A program made the translations under genes and the position numbers. Below the pieces are notes generated by a model. It ran no database searches, had not been told where the DNA came from, and saw only the letters and a list, made by a program, of their open reading frames with translations. Below, piece after piece: positions 1 to 10,700 of a stretch of 64,000 bases of DNA. The stretch's first letter is position 1. The number at the start of each line of letters is the position of its first letter. Origin of the DNA: Rhynchopus sp. YZ270_cl-10 (Eukaryota > Euglenozoa > Diplonemea > Diplonemida > Diplonemidae); the NCBI GenBank assembly GCA_964035575.1, contig OZ037839.1, positions 186,001 to 250,000 of the forward strand, in the 5' to 3' direction.

Positions 1-1375
1 TCATTAGGTGTATCGGGGAACCCCTGAGAGGTACACATCACGGTGGTGGGCAGTACTGAGGCGGCCTGGTCTGCACACCCCAACAAAAACGATCACCATC
101 TCGTTCCCGAATAAACGTTGCAAGCAATGCGTACAAAAGAACCGCTGTGAAGAGCACAGAAAGTCCTCAACCCCATAGACGCTAAACGTGCCGTAGACAA
201 GCCAGTCCAAGACGGAGAAGCCTCCACTGAAGCACCACGCAGGACACGTACAGAACGGCCTCGTGCTATGCTACGATACAGAGGCCAGGATGGCTGGAAA
301 CATAGAGATCGTCTTTGCCACCGTCAGGGTTAGACACAGTTCCTCAAAACACAGATAAGTGCTCGAGAGAGTCGCCTGCCCACGCAGGATTCTGTTTGCA
401 CCACCGCACTGCGGACGACCCCCAGCTCTCGTTCAGGTGTAGTCGACAACTCCTCCCTCTGCGCGGAACAAGCAACTCGGTGGACACTGAAGACTTCACT
501 GTCGCGCAAGGGGAGACGACTGAGTTCGAAAGACCGATGCTGCAACGGGCGAAAAATAACCGTATTCAGTGTCCTCTTAAAGGACGGGCAATTTCCCAAG
601 GAAGGTGCAGTACCGTCTGACAACATCGGCACTATCTTAGCTGGAAACACGAAACACGCGGCGCTGCTTAACACGCACGCCTCGGGAAACCTTGTGGAGA
701 TGACGCAGATCAGCGACGATGCGTTTCACCGTACGCGCGTTTGCGTCGAACCCGATGAGACGTTCAATGATCAGAGCTAAACGCCTGGGACGGGGACCAC
801 TAAGACTTCCCCAGAGCCGTTCATCGATGGCTAGCTCGTTGGTTTGTCTGGGCGAAGAAAACGATGCCGACTACCCCGAGAACCCTCCATCTGGAAACAC
901 GACAAGCAGCGAAGGCCGTATCGTGCTCATCTGTGACGACACGTCTGGGTGCGCATCTCTGCTGCAACGGAAGGGTGACAGTCCCTTTGCAGATGTGACG
1001 GCAATGTTTTTAAATACACCGTACCATACGACACTCTCAGAAGGGGAGGCGTAGGACGTATGCTGACATTAGGAAGCCCTCTCTTGGTACTGTATGCCGC
1101 TGCCATCTGCTAGAGACACCACCCACTGCCACTCATAGGCATCTCGGCCTCAGGGACACCCTAACCCCCCGTATACATCGGAGACGAAGGCGCACAATGC
1201 GATCGGCAAACGTGAGCAGCGGAGCAAATCCCCAGTACAGAGTTGATGCCTGTTCCATATGTGTCTGCACTTTCATAGTGCAGCGCGCAGAAACCCCGTG
1301 TAGCGAAGTCCACCGTGCAGAGGCATGTCTTCAATCACAACCAAAGCAGATGCGTAACTGGTGCTCCAGGAGGGG
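1..1375. other. No confident gene; possible decayed coding stretch
   Basis: No recognisable gene. A protein-like + strand reading runs through roughly 520-770 without stops and ends at a TAA near 770; another frame is open at 719-1054. Neither matches a family I know, and the open frame changes along the stretch, so a decayed gene or short exons are both possible. There is no clear start context or partner gene. Confidence 0.25.
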
Positions 1376-1406
1376 CCGATATTGACAGGTCGCTGACAGG
1401 TCGTTG
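1376..1406 (+). repeat. 31-bp direct repeat, left copy
   Basis: This 31-bp sequence (beginning CCGATATTGACAGGTC) recurs exactly at 2834-2864, on the other side of a TA-flanked element. It itself holds two close copies of TGACAGGTCG. The pair could be a long target duplication or an older tandem repeat into which the element landed. Confidence 0.8.
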
Positions 1407-1515
1407 CCATAGGGGAGGGTCATTTTTTAACGGCCCTTAGCGATTTTTTGGTGGGGCACACACACAGACACACAGTGGCCCATACGGACCCTCAGGGTAC
1501 ACGAAGTAACGGGTG

Positions 1516-1970
1516 GTACATGTGGTATTACATGTAACTTTTGTTACATGTGGTACAGGTGGCGAAATCAGGTAGTGGTACAATGGTTTTGGGGGTGGTT
1601 CTGGGCAGCTTTCGGCGGTGATTTCTGGTAAGACCTAAAAAATCCTCAAAAATCGTTGTGAAAATTATGGTGGGTGGGTTTTTTACACATCGACACATGT
1701 AACATGATCACATGTACATGTAACTGTTACATTACATGTGAAGTTACATGTCATTTACGTAACGGTTTTCACATGTAACATTCCATGTAATGTAACTTAC
1801 TTCACCGCCGTGTGCTCCCCAAACCCCGCGCGGACCCTACACGACGGTGAAGTAAACTGACATGTGCCACCTAAAAATGACATGTACTTAACAGGTCATT
1901 TCACCTGTGGCACATGTCACTTTACATGTCAAATGACATGTGGCTAACATGTAAAAAAAGTTACGCGTAA
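1516..1970. repeat. ACATGT-rich palindromic tract
   Basis: About fifteen ACATGT palindromes, often extended as TTACATGTAAC, lie within 450 bp in both orientations with irregular spacing. The tract is non-coding in all frames and could form many small hairpins. Confidence 0.65.
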
Positions 1971-2280
1971 ATCACAATGTAAGGGGACAATGGGATATAC
2001 TCCGGACATGGATACCCACACAGAATACACGGTTACCCAGACATCTGTCAGGCAATCACTGATTCACTTCACACAGGTCGGGCAGGCGCTGCCTCTTTTT
2101 CCTGTCTGCTATCGATTCCAGGTTCAGAACGTTCAGACGTTTAGTCAAAATGCTTTGAGTGATGACTCCTTTTGGGATACACAAAACCACACCAAGCGCG
2201 ATCGCTGCTTCGGCAACGTGTCGAAATCAGCAGCGTCACACAGCCCTGAGTCCCTCAAAGCTGGAGGTGATTTCTACTAC

Positions 2281-2318
2281 CACAGCTGGTCTGTGAACAC
2301 ATTCACAGACCAGCTGTG
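2281..2318. repeat. Perfect 17-bp stem hairpin
   Basis: CACAGCTGGTCTGTGAA at 2281-2297 is followed by the four bases CACA and its exact reverse complement at 2302-2318. The stem is perfect. It has no T-run, so it is not a bacterial-type terminator. Confidence 0.85.
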
Positions 2319-2396
2319 AAGCGGCAAAGAGTCGTTCAAGCTGGGATGCACAAGATAGAACGTGTGGATTTTGCACTTTTGACCACCACATATTAT

Positions 2397-2795
2397 GTAC
2401 CTGTGTACCTGTGTACCTGTGTACCTGTGTACCTGTGTACCTGTGTACCTGTGTACCTGTGTACCTGTGTACCTGTGTACCTGTGTACCTGTGTACCTGT
2501 GTACCTGTGTACCTGTGTACCTGTGTACCTGTGTACCTGTGTACCTGTGTACCTGTGTACCTGTGTACCTGTGTACCTGTGTACCTGTGTACCTGTGTAC
2601 CTGTGTACCTGTGTACCTGTGTACCTGTGTACCTGTGTACCTGTGTACCTGTGTACCTGTGTACCTGTGTACCTGTGTACCTGTGTACCTGTGTACCTGT
2701 GTACCTGTGTACCTGTGTACCTGTGTACCTGTGTACCTGTGTACCTGTGTACCTGTGTACCTGTGTACCTGTGTACCTGTGTACCTGTGTACCTG
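2397..2795. repeat. Octamer array (GTACCTGT), about 50 copies
   Basis: An almost perfect 8-bp tandem array of about 399 bp. Because 8 is not a multiple of 3 and the unit has no stop, several frames stay open by chance; these are not genes. The same unit appears in reverse orientation at 33628-33800. Confidence 0.95.
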
Positions 2796-2833
2796 AAAAT
2801 GGCTAAGTACTATTAAAAAATGACCCACCCCCC

Positions 2834-2864
2834 CCGATATTGACAGGTCGCTGACAGGTCGTTG
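2834..2864 (+). repeat. 31-bp direct repeat, right copy
   Basis: Exact copy of 1376-1406, abutting the C-run end of element E12. Confidence 0.8.
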
Positions 2865-2865
2865 A

Positions 2866-3369
2866 CTCATTTCCTATAGCACCAGTAACTGATAACAATG
2901 CAACGTCACAGTGGTTCTCGAGAAGAAGTAGGATGGAATCGCAGTCGCAGCTCCTGCCCAGGAGCAAACAAGCCACCTTCGGATAATTGCATACATCAGT
3001 CACCATATTGAAGCCAAACCTCTTCGGATCAGTCACCTGCTCCAACCGTTAGCCAGCAGCAAAAGTAATATGAGCCGAAACTGATGAAAGCGGGGATGTG
3101 TAGGACGATCGTCTTTCATAACAGCGCCTCCTACCCCCCTCTGGCACCAGGCCAGCTGTGGCTAAATAAATAGGAAGCCACGACGCACAGAAGTCAGCCG
3201 CGTCCTGTTTGAGGCTCAGCGCAGTAGTGCTACCTTCAAACGTACCACAAACAAAGAGGACCCATCGCTTCGTCAGCGGGCTGACTCCGCCCAAAACTAG
3301 CTCTTCTTTTTCATCGTCATCTTCATCTTCTTCATTTTGAAAAGTTGATGACGTGTTGATACCTCGCAA
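2866..3369. other. No confident gene
   Basis: A minus-strand open frame ending in this stretch includes an acidic Glu/Asp run, but its first 40 codons lie in a dispersed repeat (see 3370-3640) and it resembles no known protein. Otherwise unassigned. Confidence 0.3.
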
Positions 3370-3640
3370 TGAAGCACATTTTTTTTTTGTATACAACAGA
3401 CGAAGCGGTACGCGTACGGTTGTAAAGAAATAATACAGACCGAAATGTTTGGGCGTCTTCGGTTCGAATGATTGGAATTGTGTGTGTAGTTCAGACATAA
3501 ATACTGGCTCTTCTATCTTGTTCTTTTATTCATTGTTTTCCTTTCATTGCCCTTTGCTTGTGCTCCCCGACTCCAATTCAACCAACACTTACAGAGGGGG
3601 GTCAAAAAGTTATTAGCGTTTTTCATTAAAAAAAAAAAAA
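3370..3640 (-). repeat. Dispersed repeat V, inverted copy
   Basis: This stretch is the reverse complement of about 17410-17680: a block around GTTGAATTGGAGTCGGGGAG, then ACACACAATT, then a TTTCGGCTTGTATTATTTCC-like segment. Another partial copy is at 15295-15440. The 20-mer around GTTGAATTGGAGT also recurs near 4155 and, with one change, just upstream of the CUB-WD40 genes (about 47517 and 52777), so the repeat may derive from a gene leader. Confidence 0.7.
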
Positions 3641-4779
3641 AAAAAAAAAAGAAAGAAGGAAAAGAGATAATTGGCGTTATTGTTGTTATTGGGATTTACA
3701 GTCTCACATTGTCTTTTTCGTTCGTTGTTCTATTTAGACACGTTGGGCCTAATGCGCCTGCACTGTTCGATGCTAGTATGTAAGCACAGAGCACCTAGGG
3801 TCTGACTATTACGCGCAGTACCGTCGAGGGACGTACTGTTGCAACGAACTTCACACCATTTCTCCGACTGTTTAGGTAGCCGCTTACATACAGCTCACAG
3901 GCGTCGCATCTGGGCAGTTTTTCACGTGGCGTTCGCCCTCACTCTTTGTCTTCCGACTCAGCAGCCATGGCGCGGGTCGTTTTACGAATTTTGAGGGAAT
4001 AAGCTACAGTTTTGTTGAATTGAATTGGAGAAGGGGATGCGTCCAATGAAAATCACGTCGTGTAGAAGAGTTCAAGAATGTAGGTTTTATTATTTTTTTT
4101 TTTTTTCTAATTATTTATTTGAAACGCAGAGTTTGTTTTGGCCCCGTCTGTGAGTGTTGGTTGAATTGGAGTCGGGGAGCAGAGGTTGGGGAGAAAAGAG
4201 AGAGAGGAAACAAATACAAGACTATCGAATTATACACACGAATTCATCCTTCGATTCCAAAAAGGTCCGATCCTTACAGTTTGTATTATTTCCTAACAAC
4301 CACTCCGTTACACTGCGTTACGCTGCGTTACACTGCGTTGTTGTCTGCAAAAGAAAAAAAACTTTTTCTGAATGCGGTGGTTACGTTTTGGGTATGGGGG
4401 GGAGAGTAAAATCTGGTCGATAAAAAAAACGCAAGCTTTTTTGTTTTTGTCTTGTTCACTCTTTTTTTCTTCTTCTTTTCTTTTTTTTCTTCCAGAAAAA
4501 GCAACGGTTGTTCTAAAGACTAAAAGACCCGAAGGTTTTTTAGAATTTATATTATTTTTCATGCAACAGAGGGAAGTCATTTCGACTTTTCTTTTTGAAG
4601 TTTTCTCTCTTTTTTTATTGAAAACTTGGTTGTTTTAGTGTAGACACCCAAAGATGAACTCCACTTTTATTGTTTTTTTTTGGCATTTTTCCACGGTGCG
4701 GGAGTTGGGCCAGACGATAACATGGAGAAAAATAACTTCGCAGAGTAGAAATGGTTTCAGATTTCTGTCATCGTGATCG
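3641..4779. other. AT-rich non-coding DNA with fragments of repeats V and Y
   Basis: Long T and A runs. 4140-4345 is a diverged copy of repeat V, and 4370-4440 resembles repeat Y (GTTTTGGGTA...GCAAGCTTTTT). No gene seen. Confidence 0.5.
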
Positions 4780-4999
4780 AAGTCTTCACAAAGTCTTCAC
4801 AAAGTCTTCACAAAGTCTTCACAAAGTCTTCACAAAGTCTTCACAAAGTCTTCACAAAGTCTTCACAAAGTCTTCACAAAGTCTTCACAAAGTCTTCACA
4901 AAGTCTTCACAAAGTCTTCACAAAGTCTTCACAAAGTCTTCACAAAGTCTTCACAAAGTCTTCACAAAGTCTTCACAAAGTCTTCACAAAGTCTTCACA
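4780..4999 (+). repeat. 11-bp tandem array (AAGTCTTCACA), 20 copies
   Basis: Twenty nearly identical 11-bp units without spacers. It is the only large expanded array in the window that lacks GTAC. Open frames through it are by-products of the repeat. Confidence 0.95.
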
Positions 5000-5159
5000 A
5001 TGTCCTATGCAATCTTCGACCACGAATCCCTCAATGATAGAGCTCATTGAAAAACAATAAAAAACAAAAAAAAAGCGGGTTTTCCTTCTTTAATGCCCAA
5101 CTCCCACATCCCCATTTTTTGTTAACACCCAGAAATAGCTCTCAGAGGTCAGCAAAAAG

Positions 5160-5420
5160 GGTTATATTGTCCCTTTTGTCAAAATCTCTTTGTTTTTTCT
5201 CTTTTGTCTATTTCCCAAAAAATTTGAAAAAAAAGGTATCGTTGAGAAAAAAAAACAAACAACGGAAGCGCTGAAACGAGTGTTTTCTCTCGCGCGTGAT
5301 ATTTTTGTGGGGAAGAATAAAACAGAAAAAAAAAGCGCTCGTTGCGCCCACTATCGTTTCCGCTACGATCTCACTAACGTTCCCACTCCATTCGGTTTTC
5401 TCTTACTTAGGAACAAAAGG
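5160..5420 (+). repeat. Dispersed repeat shared with 49650-50020
   Basis: The succession TTTGTCTATTT, TTTGAAAAAAA, CAACGGA-GCGCTG, CGAGTGTTT, GCGCGTGATA, AATAAAA and CTATCGTTTCC is shared in order with the stretch just 3' of the CUB-WD40 gene at 50096. No reading frame is conserved, so it is probably former gene flank. Confidence 0.6.
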
Positions 5421-6024
5421 GGTTTATTTTGTTTTTTGCGTTGGTTGCTCAATTATACCTTGTGGTGATTGGCGACCGTATCGGAGAAACTATTTTTTCC
5501 TTTTCAGCTACGATTGGTAGTATTGAAAAAAAAAAAGGGAATTAACGAAGGCATGGTATCGCGGAGTTGGGTTGAGGGAAGTTAACCCTAAAAATGAATA
5601 AAAATGATGATTAAGGCGCAAATGGCTCTGTGGCCGTAGACACCAATAAAAAGGCAGTGGGAGAATAATGCAAAAAAGAGCAAAATAATAAAAAAAAGGG
5701 GGTGTAGCTGAAAAGAGATTCTCACAACTTTTTTCGCAACTTTTCGCACTATTTTTCGAAACTTTTTTTCACGCTTTTTTCCACGTTATTCCTAGAGGGG
5801 TATAATGCGGTACAATGCAGTAAAGTAGGGAAACATGTTGCAAAAACAGAGCAAAAAAGAGCGAATTTGAGGTACACTCCCTTTTCAGTCACCGTATAAA
5901 AAAAAAGTAGTTTTTTTTTTTTTTTGTTTGTTTTTCCATAACGAGTGGACGACTGTCTTACTGTGCAAAAATCACATCCGAACAACACTCCCAGGGTGAA
6001 AACGATCTTTTTATTTGTACTGAG
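5421..6024. other. No gene seen
   Basis: A/T homopolymer-rich unassigned DNA. The last 8 bases (GTACTGAG, 6017-6024) are the left target duplication of the following hAT element. Confidence 0.5.
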
Positions 6025-6105
6025 CAGTGTTTCCCAGCATCTCACCTAACTCTGAAAATAGGTGAGATTTTGCGGTTTTGCGGGTTTTTGTATAGGTGTG
6101 GCGAG

Positions 6106-6130
6106 CCCGGGCGCGCTTCGCGCGCCCGGG
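6106..6130 (-). repeat. GC-rich hairpin with GAA triloop
   Basis: Perfect 11-bp stem made of CCCGGGCGCGC-type arms; on the minus strand the loop is GAA closed by GC pairs (GC-GAA-GC). Confidence 0.8.
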
Positions 6131-6131
6131 T

Positions 6132-6350
6132 CCCCACCTTAGCTCAAGTTGGGGGCCTCCGGCGGAATATGAGAATTTCTCGGAGTTCGGCACTTCATTG
6201 ATATTTGCACCAGGCACACGTGGTACACGAATTATCAGTAACCTCAGTACATTTACAAAATAAACGGCAGTCATGGCAGGCATGACACCCAAGCGAAGCC
6301 ACGGTACGCAACATTTCTAAAAATTGTTGACATAAATGTCACTGTCGTTG
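6132..6350 (+). repeat. SINE-like repeat, copy 1
   Basis: One of three dispersed copies (others 29887-30095 and 42622-42835). Shared parts in order: TAGCTCAAGTTGGG, GGCGGAAT, GCGGAGTTCGGCACT, CACCAGGCA, CTCAGTA-ATTTACAAAA, GAAGCCACGGTACGCAACAT. TAGCTCAAGTTGG resembles a tRNA box A, and GAGTTCGGCAC about 45-60 nt later weakly resembles box B. A tRNA-derived SINE is a guess; a MITE fragment is possible. Confidence 0.5.
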
Positions 6351-6427
6351 GAAGATTGGGGGGTCAGCTTGTTTTTGTGCCCAAAATTTCTCAGCACTGC
6401 TGACCAGGGACATTGGGAACATAGGGA

Positions 6428-6574
6428 TTTTTGCGGAGCAAAAAAAAATCAAACAAATGGCGCCGCAGGCGAAAAAAAATTAGGGTACAGTGTAAAAATC
6501 TATCTTTTTACAGCACATAGTCACACACCTAACCCTTTTTTGCGGAGCAAAAAAGGGAAAATGGCGCCGCAGGC
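6428..6574 (+). repeat. Cluster of GNA-triloop mini-hairpins
   Basis: Four hairpins within 150 bp: TTTTTGC-GGA-GCAAAAA (6428-6444), CGCC-GCA-GGCG (6461-6471), an 11-bp stem CCCTTTTTTGC with GGA loop (6533-6557), and GCC-GCA-GGC (6566-6574). The order GGA hairpin, ATGGCGCC, GCA hairpin, A-run is repeated, so the cluster is a short tandem duplication. Confidence 0.8.
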
Positions 6575-6767
6575 AAAAAAAAATTGAGGTACAGCCTGGA
6601 TGGTGCGGTCAGCAACCCAGTTCCCCATGGTATTCACGTGGTTCAACCATGATTTTTTTTTTTTTTTTTTTTTCCTGCAGGTGAGATTTCTCACCTCACT
6701 TTTTTTTTTTTTTTTTTTGTGAGATTTCTCACCCCAAAATCTCACCGTGGGAAACACTGGTACTGAG

Positions 6768-7123
6768 CCCCTTCAATGTGGGTCAAAATGCCACGCGAAG
6801 TGGGTTCGGATACTTTACAGACGAAACACCTCATCGTGAGTCTGGAAGAGATGAGACTGCAGCATCGTATGTATAAGTGCCACAGCCTTCCTTCACCCAC
6901 TGTAGGGTCAGCCACGGAAAGCAAAGTGTAGGTCAATAAATACAATTTCGGTCAAAAACTCATCTATTCCGGAGCTCTGTATCTGTCTCTCATACACTTT
7001 CGAAACACGGCAACAACGTTCAATCCTTTGTGTTCAAACGAAAGAAAAAAACACCATTGTCAGCTCACTTTGCTGACCATAAGCTGCCATCCACATCCGC
7101 ACTTAAAAACAGTCAAACAAAAC
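6768..7123. other. No gene seen
   Basis: Non-repetitive as far as I can tell; no convincing reading frame. Confidence 0.4.
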
Positions 7124-7210
7124 TATAAAAAATAAAAAATAAAACGTGAAAGACGAATGGCCTCTCGTGCACACACGTCTCCAAAAAAAGGGGGTTTTTT
7201 AAAAAAAGGG
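7124..7210 (+). repeat. Short repeat shared with 27226-27310
   Basis: A nearly identical stretch of about 85 bp, including CGTGAAAGACGAATGGCCTC and the following G-run/A-run tract, is found at 27226-27310. Function unknown. Confidence 0.75.
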
Positions 7211-7753
7211 GGGGAGGGAACACACAAAGATAGTCACATTCAGAGTAGTGCTTTTTCTGTTGCCATTTTCCACGGTTCCTATGATCTGACTCATGAGGGT
7301 TTCGTGAACGACGATGTAATGATATCATCACAATCATGGGAGGGGGGAGTGTCCCTCGTCGCTGATAGTTATTGTTTCTTATTGTTACACAATATGCGAA
7401 CAACATCATTGACTCGGTGTGGCAAATGGGATGGGAAAAGAGCACGATTATTGACAACAGAAATGAAAGCACTGCAATGAGGAGTGAACAGGAGGGGAGA
7501 TTCCGGTCTCGGGCTACAGAGACCAACCAAGGAATGCATAAGGTGGTCAGACAGATGTATCAAATGGGGAATGGCAAAAATTCCTTGGTTGCAATAGTAA
7601 AACTAAAAAAAAATAACGATTCAAAAGTGAAATTGATAGACACTGTTTCCACGACACAACAAACGAAAGAATTTCTTCCAAATAATAAAAAGGTTACACA
7701 CAACGTGTTCATCCCCAAGAGGAAACAAAGCACCTATCACACAGCATGCATGC
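7211..7753 (-). other. 3' flank of gene 1, conserved with the 39345-41300 copy
   Basis: The sequence downstream of the gene 1 stop is almost identical, in inverse orientation, to 41301-41850. The homology extends more than 500 bp past the stop, showing that the copies moved with their 3' flanks. Gene 4 (50096) keeps only the first few dozen bases of this flank. Confidence 0.7.
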
Positions 7754-10700
7754 TCACAGCTTCCACACCACAAGGGTGCCGTCACGGCTCACAGTTGCCA
7801 GGCGTGTGCCATCGGGGGAGAAGTCCAGGCGTGGCAGGACAGCCTGCGAATGTCCCAGCAGGTCGTGCAGCACAGACCCGTCGTGCGACCACACCATCAC
7901 GTCACCCTCGCCCACAGCAGCAATCATCTTCCCGTCGCGTGAGAACTTGCTGTCGTGCACAGCACCCGACAGCATGCTCAGAGACACACCGTCCACAGCA
8001 CTGCCGTCACCAATCGAACTCCCGGGCAGCTGCGACACAAGGATCGTCCCGTCGCTCATCCCACGCAGGAGCGCGTTCCCACCAAAGGACGAGAAGGACA
8101 GTGCCGTCACACGTGCGGCAACAGAGGGCAGCTCAACAGCAGACGTCCCGTCCAGACCCCACACAGTCGTCACCTCGTCCACCTCAGACCCGCGCACTGT
8201 CGCAAGGTGTGCACCGTCCACAGAGAACCCCACGTTGCGTGCATGGTGGTTGATCACAGACGACGCCTTCGTCCTGTCCGACGCAAGCATGTCGAACACA
8301 CGTGTGCGTGCATCCTGTCCACCTCCGCTCACCACGTAGCGCCCGTCCCTCGTGAACTCCACACGGTGCACAGGTGTGCTCCCCGATGCAGACATGTCCA
8401 CCAGGGTTGCCTCCAGCACACCTGTCGCAGCGTCGCACACAACCACACGCCCGCCCTCCCCAGCAAGCGCCACCAGGTTGTTGTCTGGCGAGAACGCAAT
8501 GTCGTGCACCCTGAAGCCGTCTGCACAGCCCATCTGTCCCACCCGCACACCCGTGCGTGCGTCAAACACACGCACAAAACGGTCTGCTGACCCTGTCGCC
8601 ACACGACGTCCGTCCCACGAGAACGCCACCGACAGCAGGCGTGCAGGGTGTCTCACCTCAAATGCACACGCACGCGACGTCCCCCGCCCGCAACGCTGTG
8701 GCACTGTGTCCACCCCACACTGCTCCTGTGGAGGAGGTGTCGGTGCTCTGCATTCGTACTGGAAGGCAAGGTACGACCTCCCGTGGTAGTAAGTGCTTCT
8801 GAACTGCACAAACGCAGAACCACTCACCACAAGCTCCACACCCTCGAGGCCGGTGGTGTACGAGGACCAGTCATGCTCCAAGTTGAAGTTTGTGTCGTTC
8901 CCAGCCCCGGTCCCTGAGCTGTAGATAGACACGTAGGAATAGTAGTACAACTGAATGTCAGAGAACTTCAGCACAACGTCGTAATCACACTCAATGTGCC
9001 AGCACTCCGTGTGGGAGCTGTTGTAGTTTTCAAAGTTAACGTACCCAGTGCCTGTCCGGTCGTTGTGTGCCTCACAGACGTAGTTCACACCAGGAGCACG
9101 TGTGTTTGGCGCAGGTGAGGGTGGTGCTTGAGTGGTCGCATCCACACACGCGTAGTTGAAATCAACTCTCAGCTGTGCGTAGTAGTAATTACTTCTTACC
9201 TGCACAAATGCAGAACCGTGCACCACAACATCCGTAGGACTGTCGTAATAGTTGTACCTCTTCACCAAGGAGAAGTCTGTTCCATTTCCAGAATCGTTCC
9301 CTGATGTGTACACGTCCACGTAGGAAGAGGAGTACAGATTCATGGTGGAGAACGAGATGACAACATCCTTGTCACACTCAATGTGCCAGCACCTCGTGCG
9401 TGTATAGTATCCGCCCGGTCTGAGGGAAATCTGAAAGCTCGCGTTCCCAGTCGCATTGTTCAGGTCGGTGTGCTCCTCACAGACGTAGCTCACACCAGGT
9501 GCACGTGTGTCCGGCACATCTGTTGGTGGTGCTTGAGTGGTCGCATCCACACACACGTAGTCGAACTCAAGTCTTGACCACCCGTAGTAGTACGTGCTTC
9601 TGAACTGCACAAATGCAGAACCGTTCAGCACAACATCCATGGGACCGTCGTAATTGTTGAACCTCTTCTCCAAGGTGAAGTCTGTTCCATTTCCAGAATT
9701 GTTCCCTGATGTGTACAGGTCCAGGTAGGAATAGGTGTAGAGCTGCAGGGTGGAGAACGAGATGACAACATCCTTGTCACACTCAATGTGCCAGCACTCC
9801 GTGTGGTATGTGTCGTAGTTCTGAAAGCTCACGTTACCAGTCACATTGTCCCCCAAGTCGTTGTGCTCCTCACAGACGTAGCTCACACCAGGTGCACGTG
9901 TGTCCGGCACATCTGTTGGTGGTGCTTGAGTGGTCGCATCCACACACACGTAGTCGAACTCAAGTCTTGACCTCCCGTAGTAGTACGTGCTTCTGAATTG
10001 CACAAATGCGGAACCGTTCAGCACAACATCCATGGGACTGTCGTAATTGTTGAACCTCTTCGCCAAGGTGAAGTCTGTTCCATTTCCAGAATCGTTCCCT
10101 GATGTGTACAGGTCCAGGTAGGAATAGGTGTAGAGCTGCAGGTGAGAGAACGAGATGACAACATCCTTGTCACACTCAATGTGCCAGCACTCCGTGTGGT
10201 AGCTGTCGTAGTTCTGAAAGCTCACGTTACCAGTCACATTGTCACCCAGGTCGTTGTGCTCCTCACAGACGTAGCTCACACCAGGTGCACGTGTGTCCGG
10301 CACATCTGTGGGTGGTGCTTGAGTGGTCGCATCCACACACACGTAGTTGAACTCAAGTCTTGACCACCCGTAGTAGTACGTGCTTCTGAATTGCACAAAT
10401 GCGGAACCGTTCAGCACAACATCCATGGGACTGTCGTAATTGTTGAACCTCTTCGCCAAGGTGAAGTCTGTTCCATTTCCAGAATCGTTCCCTGATGTGT
10501 ACAGGTCCAGGTAGGAATAGGTGTAGAGCTGCAGGTGAGAGAACGAGATGACAACATCCTTGTCACACTCAATGTGCCAGCACTCCGTGTGGTATGTGTC
10601 GTAGTTCTGAAAGCTCACGTTCCCAGTCACATTGTCCCCCAGGTCGTTGTGCTCCTCACAGACGTAGCTCACACCAGGTGCACGTGTGTCCGGCGCAGCT

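Larger units (their letters stand above)
1412..2835. mobile_element. TA/G-run element E12 (about 1.4 kb)
   Basis: The left end reads TA then GGGGAGGGTCATTTTTTAA. The right end is the inverse, TTAAAAAATGACCCACCC, followed by more C. The inverted termini are about 18 bp with one mismatch and a variable G-run at the tip. The same terminal style is seen in the elements at 36064-37258 and 55541-63534. No transposase is present, so it is non-autonomous. The interior holds an ACATGT-rich tract, a perfect hairpin and a long octamer array. The right side lacks a clear TA. Confidence 0.6.
6025..6759. mobile_element. Non-autonomous hAT element with 8-bp target duplication
   Basis: The ends are CAGTGTTTCCCA and TGGGAAACACTG, a perfect 12-bp inverted terminal repeat of hAT type. 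Both sides carry GTACTGAG (6017-6024 and 6760-6767), the 8-bp target duplication expected of hAT. Subterminal GGTGAGATTT/AAATCTCACC motifs repeat near both ends. There is no transposase reading frame, so it is a 735-bp MITE. It hosts a SINE-like repeat (6132-6350) and several small GNA-loop hairpins. Confidence 0.9.

Noticed and set aside
2281-2318. Transcription terminator
   Set aside because: A perfect hairpin but no T-run and no gene ending there.
2316-2870. Long open frames on both strands (166-197 residues)
   Set aside because: They consist of the translated 8-bp array GTACCTGT, which has no stop codon; not genes.
3049-3498. A 149-residue minus-strand frame with an acidic run
   Set aside because: Its start lies in dispersed repeat V and the rest matches nothing; too weak to call a gene.
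4780-4999. CRISPR-like repeat array
   Set aside because: The 11-bp units are directly contiguous with no spacers, and the context is eukaryotic.
6132-6230. A functional tRNA gene
   Set aside because: Only box-like matches; no cloverleaf could be drawn.
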